NCBI GenBank assembly: GCA_964526785.1
Contig: CAZGMJ010000053.1
Location: 1 to 33,238, forward strand
Source of the DNA: CAZGMJ01 sp964526785
Lineage (GTDB): Bacteria > Planctomycetota > Phycisphaerae > Sedimentisphaerales > Anaerobacaceae
Reading direction: 5' to 3'
DNA: 33,238 nt
Position numbers and translations under genes: made by a program. The notes under the pieces were generated by a model. It saw only the letters and a list, made by a program, of their open reading frames with translations, did not search any database and was not told the DNA's origin. Shown piece by piece: positions 30,198-33,238 of this stretch; position 1 is the stretch's first letter; every line of letters begins with the position of its first letter.

Positions 30198-32957
30198 ATG
30201 TTTACGATTCTGCGACAAATCGCCCGAAAGCCACTGATCCTTTGCCTTCTCGCAAGCTGCTGCGTCCACGCCCGGGACATGGGGCGGCGTTCGGCATCCG
30301 TATGGGAAACGCTCGAATGGAAGTATTCGAATGTCACCTTTTCAGGCAATCCATTCGATGCAGAGGCGAGCGTGAGCTTCATACACGACCAGACCGGCCG
30401 CAAACGAGTTACTGAGATGTTCTACGATGGCCAGACATGGAGATTTCGCTTTACCGGGACGCTGGCGGGAACGTGGAACTTCGTCAGCCAGAGCAGGATA
30501 GCATCTCTCAACGGCCACACCGGCAGCGTTGCCGTGGGACCGCGAAAAGAAGGCACAGGCGGGTTCCTGACGCACAAAGGCAATCGGTTTGCAGTGGCGC
30601 ACGAGAATGAAGACGATCTGCATGGTTATGTGTTCACAGCCTATATGGGCCGTGTCGAGCATCCGGCGTTCCTGGACGAGTTCTCGCGGGATCCGGGCAA
30701 AACCGCCGAGCTCGCAAGACAATATTATCGGGATGCACAGGCCAACGGCTTTGAGATCGTGTTCATTCATGTAAACAACAACTGGTTGAAATTCGGCACG
30801 CGCGAGCACAACAAACACGACAGCGTAAACCCCGATCCGGCGGCGTTCGATGTGCTCGAGACAATCATACGGACGGTTCGCGGCCTGGGCGGGCGCGTGC
30901 ATATATGGGCGTGGGGTGATGAGTCCCGCAGGTGGACGCCGCGAGGTCTGCCCGGGGGCATCAACGGTCCGGCCGACCGCCGGCTCCAGCGGTATATTGC
31001 GGCGAGGCTGGGGCCGCTGTGCGGCTGGACAATGGGCTACGGTTTCGATCTGCACGAGTGGACCAATGCCGAACAACTCAATGACTGGGCTCGCTACCTG
31101 CACTCACACATGGGCTGGCAGCATCTGCTCTGCGCGCGGGGGCATCGGTTGGACGGTCCGCACAATATGAATTCGTACGACGGCTTCGGCCGGAACGTCG
31201 AGCTGGCCACGACGGCGCACGGCCCGAGAGGGTACGACGAAATCGTCGAGGATCTGCGGAGCGGCACCGGCCGACCCCATTTGTATGAAGAACGGCACAG
31301 CTACAAACGATCCGGCTTCGACCTCGACATGGACGGCACGCGCCGACTGCTCTGGGCCGAGACCATGGCGGGCGGCATGGGCGGTTTCTTCGGCTTCTAT
31401 TCCGACAGTCCGCACCCCTATCCGGAACCCGAGCAACTCCGCACGCACTACACATTCTGGCACGAGAAGGACCGATTCCTGCTCGATATGCAAAGAGCCA
31501 ATGCGATGGCGGAGCCGGGCCATGCCCTGCTGTCGTCCGCGGCGCAGAGCGCTGTGCTGTACTGCGAGAACACGGAATCTGTGGCTATGGATCTTTCGGC
31601 ACTTTCGCAGCGGCAGCCCGCAATCGCCGTTGACACGAAGAAAGAGTGCAAAGAAATCGCATTGGGCGAGCTTTCGCCGGGCAGACACACCTGGGAAGCG
31701 CCCTATCGGTCCGACTGGGCACTGGCTGTCGGCCGATTCGCGGACGCCGCGCAACGTCCGAAATCGCCGAGCCCGCCGCCGGCGAATGCCAAAGCACGGA
31801 ATCGCATTGTCGTCAATCCGAAGAATCCGCGATGGCTGATGCGGGGTGACGGCAGGCCGTTGTTCATGTGCGGGCCGGGCGACCCGGAGGGCTTTCTCTA
31901 TCGGGGTAAACTCAAACCGGACGGTACGCGCGACGGCGATCAGATGGAGCTTATCAGCAAGCTCGCGGGCACCGGAGCGAACTGCATCTATCTTATGGCC
32001 GTCCGGTCGCACGGCGGAGACGGCGGCCGCACCGAGAACCCCTTTATCGACCATGATCCCGCCAGGGGCCTCAATACCGCCCTGCTCGATCAGTGGCGGC
32101 ATTGGTTCGACGCGATGGAGCGGGCGGGCATCGTCATCTACTTCTTCCTGTACGACGACAGCGTTCGACTGTGGCCGCGCGGCGACAACGTAAGCAGCCA
32201 GGAGGAGCAGTTCCTGCGCGCACTGGTCGATCGCTTTGAGGGCTATGGCAGTCTCATCTGGTGCATCGCGGAGGAGTACGGCGAATCGCTCAGCGCCAGG
32301 CGCGTCAGCAACATCGCAGCTGTTATTCGCAGCGCAGACGATTACGACCACGCCATCGCGGTGCACAAAAACCACGGGCTTTCGTTCGACGAGTTCGCCG
32401 ACGACCGTAACATCGATCAGTTCGCCATCCAGTACAACGTCGATACCGCCGAGAAACTGCACGCCGGCATGGTCAAGGCGTGGAATGATGCGGCCGGCCG
32501 CTACAGTCTGAATATGTCGGAGGCAGCCGGATTCGGCACGGGCGCCGAATTGCGCAGAAAGTGCTGGGCGTGCGCGATGGGCGGCGCCTACGTGATGATA
32601 CTGGAGATGGACATCGCCAACACGCCGCTCGAAGATCTGCAGGCGTGCGGGCACCTCGTCCGCTTCTTCGAATCTACATCTTTCGAGACGATGGCGCCGC
32701 ACGACGAGTTGGCCTATGGCGGCACCGAATACGTCCTCGCCGACCCGGGAAGAAGCTATATCGCCTACACCTCTAACTCTAAAGGCGACCTCGGATTGAA
32801 GAACATGCGACCCGGCTCGTATGATTTGCGATGGCTCGACTGCACGACAGGCAAGCGCGTGGACCAGCGGGACGTGCGCATCGAAGAGGGCAACCGGTCA
32901 TGGTCCAGGCCGAAAGGCATCGGGAGTGAGACGGCTCTGTACATGCGGCGGAGATAG
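30198..32957 (+). CDS. DUF5060 protein with two glycosidase-like barrels
   Basis: 919 residues. AAAGGAGGT lies 6 bases before the ATG. The signal peptide contains LLASC (Cys21), so it may be a lipoprotein. The N-terminal DUF5060 sandwich (about 35-115: SVWETLEWKYSNVTFSGNPF, GQTWRFRFTGTLAGTWNF) is typical of apiosidase/agarase-type enzymes. Barrel 1 (about 120-450) has MGYGFDLHEW and HLYEERHSY, with Glu residues placed like an acid/base and nucleophile pair, then a small beta domain. Barrel 2 (about 535-850) starts again with RWLMRGDGRPLFMCG and has LIWCIAEEYGE and LNMSEAAGFG in equivalent places, followed by a C-terminal beta domain (YIAYTSNSKGDLGLKNMRPGSYDLRWLDCTTGK) like the collagen-binding-like cap of DUF4038 proteins. 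Most family members carry one barrel. The substrate is unknown, and the catalytic residue calls are inference. Confidence 0.82.
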   Translation: MFTILRQIARKPLILCLLASCCVHARDMGRRSASVWETLEWKYSNVTFSGNPFDAEASVSFIHDQTGRKRVTEMFYDGQTWRFRFTGTLAGTWNFVSQSRIASLNGHTGSVAVGPRKEGTGGFLTHKGNRFAVAHENEDDLHGYVFTAYMGRVEHPAFLDEFSRDPGKTAELARQYYRDAQANGFEIVFIHVNNNWLKFGTREHNKHDSVNPDPAAFDVLETIIRTVRGLGGRVHIWAWGDESRRWTPRGLPGGINGPADRRLQRYIAARLGPLCGWTMGYGFDLHEWTNAEQLNDWARYLHSHMGWQHLLCARGHRLDGPHNMNSYDGFGRNVELATTAHGPRGYDEIVEDLRSGTGRPHLYEERHSYKRSGFDLDMDGTRRLLWAETMAGGMGGFFGFYSDSPHPYPEPEQLRTHYTFWHEKDRFLLDMQRANAMAEPGHALLSSAAQSAVLYCENTESVAMDLSALSQRQPAIAVDTKKECKEIALGELSPGRHTWEAPYRSDWALAVGRFADAAQRPKSPSPPPANAKARNRIVVNPKNPRWLMRGDGRPLFMCGPGDPEGFLYRGKLKPDGTRDGDQMELISKLAGTGANCIYLMAVRSHGGDGGRTENPFIDHDPARGLNTALLDQWRHWFDAMERAGIVIYFFLYDDSVRLWPRGDNVSSQEEQFLRALVDRFEGYGSLIWCIAEEYGESLSARRVSNIAAVIRSADDYDHAIAVHKNHGLSFDEFADDRNIDQFAIQYNVDTAEKLHAGMVKAWNDAAGRYSLNMSEAAGFGTGAELRRKCWACAMGGAYVMILEMDIANTPLEDLQACGHLVRFFESTSFETMAPHDELAYGGTEYVLADPGRSYIAYTSNSKGDLGLKNMRPGSYDLRWLDCTTGKRVDQRDVRIEEGNRSWSRPKGIGSETALYMRRR

Positions 32958-32970
32958 AAACGCACTCGTG

Positions 32971-33092
32971 AAGATGCAGCAACAACCTGCATTCCGCTGA
33001 CAACACTGTGCGCAGCGCCGACGTAGCCTCTTGCGTAGCTTCGCTGCTGTGTGAGCGGAGGCTGCAAAAGCTTGACAAATTCGCTGCATCTT
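32971..33092. other. Inverted repeat bounding a possibly structured RNA
   Basis: AAGATGCAGC (32971-32980) and GCTGCATCTT (33083-33092) are perfect 10-base inverted repeats 102 bases apart. Inside are further complementary patches (GCAGCG with CGCTGC) and a repeated CGTAGC. A TTGACA at 33072 lies only 14 bases from TATACA, short for a promoter. Confidence 0.35.
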
Positions 33093-33182
33093 ATACAAGA
33101 AACTCAAGTTGCCATGCCTTGTGGGAACCGGACCGTTGAGACTGCAACGCATCGATGTGCGATTTTTAAAAAAGGATACCTT

Positions 33183-33221
33183 ATGTGGACTTTAGCCATT
33201 CTTGAGGCCGTTTTGTGCTGA
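33183..33221 (+). other. Tiny ORF with good ribosome site
   Basis: ATG at 33183 follows AAAAAAGGA with about 7 bases spacing and reads MWTLAILEAVLC before TGA. It could be a leader peptide, a disrupted gene start, or chance; the next gene may begin at the ATG near 33230, at the window edge. Confidence 0.25.
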
Positions 33222-33238
33222 CAAAAACAATGCCGACA

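Noticed and set aside
31104..32702. 532-codon minus-strand frame opposite the DUF5060 gene
   Set aside because: Antisense shadow of a well-supported gene; low-complexity Arg/Val-rich translation and no family marks.

Overview
The window looks like a piece of a planctomycete chromosome, most likely from the class Phycisphaerae or a close relative. This is an inference from gene content: five proteins with PEP-CTERM sorting tags of the VPEPATIALLGLGGLALIRRR type, a DUF1349-like/PA14-like secreted protein family, a tandem DUF1080 lipoprotein, a Tat-exported Gfo/Idh/MocA oxidoreductase, a GLUG-like secreted protein and an S1 protein with a long acidic tail. Base composition is GC-rich and fairly even. 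I saw no rRNA, tRNA, CRISPR array, transposase or phage gene.

Layout. 49-420 (-) is a short, probably truncated secreted protein. 929-6272 (+) is a tight run: a membrane-anchored protein of unknown function, asparaginyl-tRNA synthetase with a coiled-coil insertion, a ComB-family phosphatase, an exported PIG-L deacetylase and the release-factor methyltransferase PrmC. A lone PEP-CTERM protein follows (6586-7107). On the minus strand come adenine phosphoribosyltransferase, a primary-type sigma factor without a usual start codon, and a membrane-anchored alpha/beta hydrolase. The hydrolase is divergent from ispG, and their predicted promoters interleave. A small membrane protein then converges on a PIN-TRAM membrane protein.

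13275-18540 (-) is the most unusual part. It holds two related transcription units for PEP-CTERM proteins, each with a near-consensus promoter, a leader of about 340 nt and the same terminator. One unit has one gene and the other has three. The sequence pattern suggests that conserved tag/ribosome-site/signal-peptide blocks act as recombination points between secreted-protein cassettes.

18807-24843 (-) carries rpsA, ispH and an apparent 3-keto-glycoside pair (DUF1080 hydrolase and Tat-exported oxidoreductase). 25229-32957 (+) carries a small lipoprotein, a rubrerythrin-like protein and three exported proteins suited to polysaccharide work: a serine hydrolase, a parallel beta-helix protein with an embedded carbohydrate-binding-like domain, and a DUF5060 protein with two glycosidase-like barrels. 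The window ends in a possibly structured RNA region and a tiny ORF.

The genes mix housekeeping functions (translation: asnS, prmC, rpsA; isoprenoid synthesis: ispG, ispH; purine salvage: apt; transcription: sigma factor) with a secreted-protein and glycan-degradation repertoire. Many predicted promoters share a TTGAC(G/A/C) -35 box. All assignments come from reading the sequence and remembered family motifs; no database search was possible.
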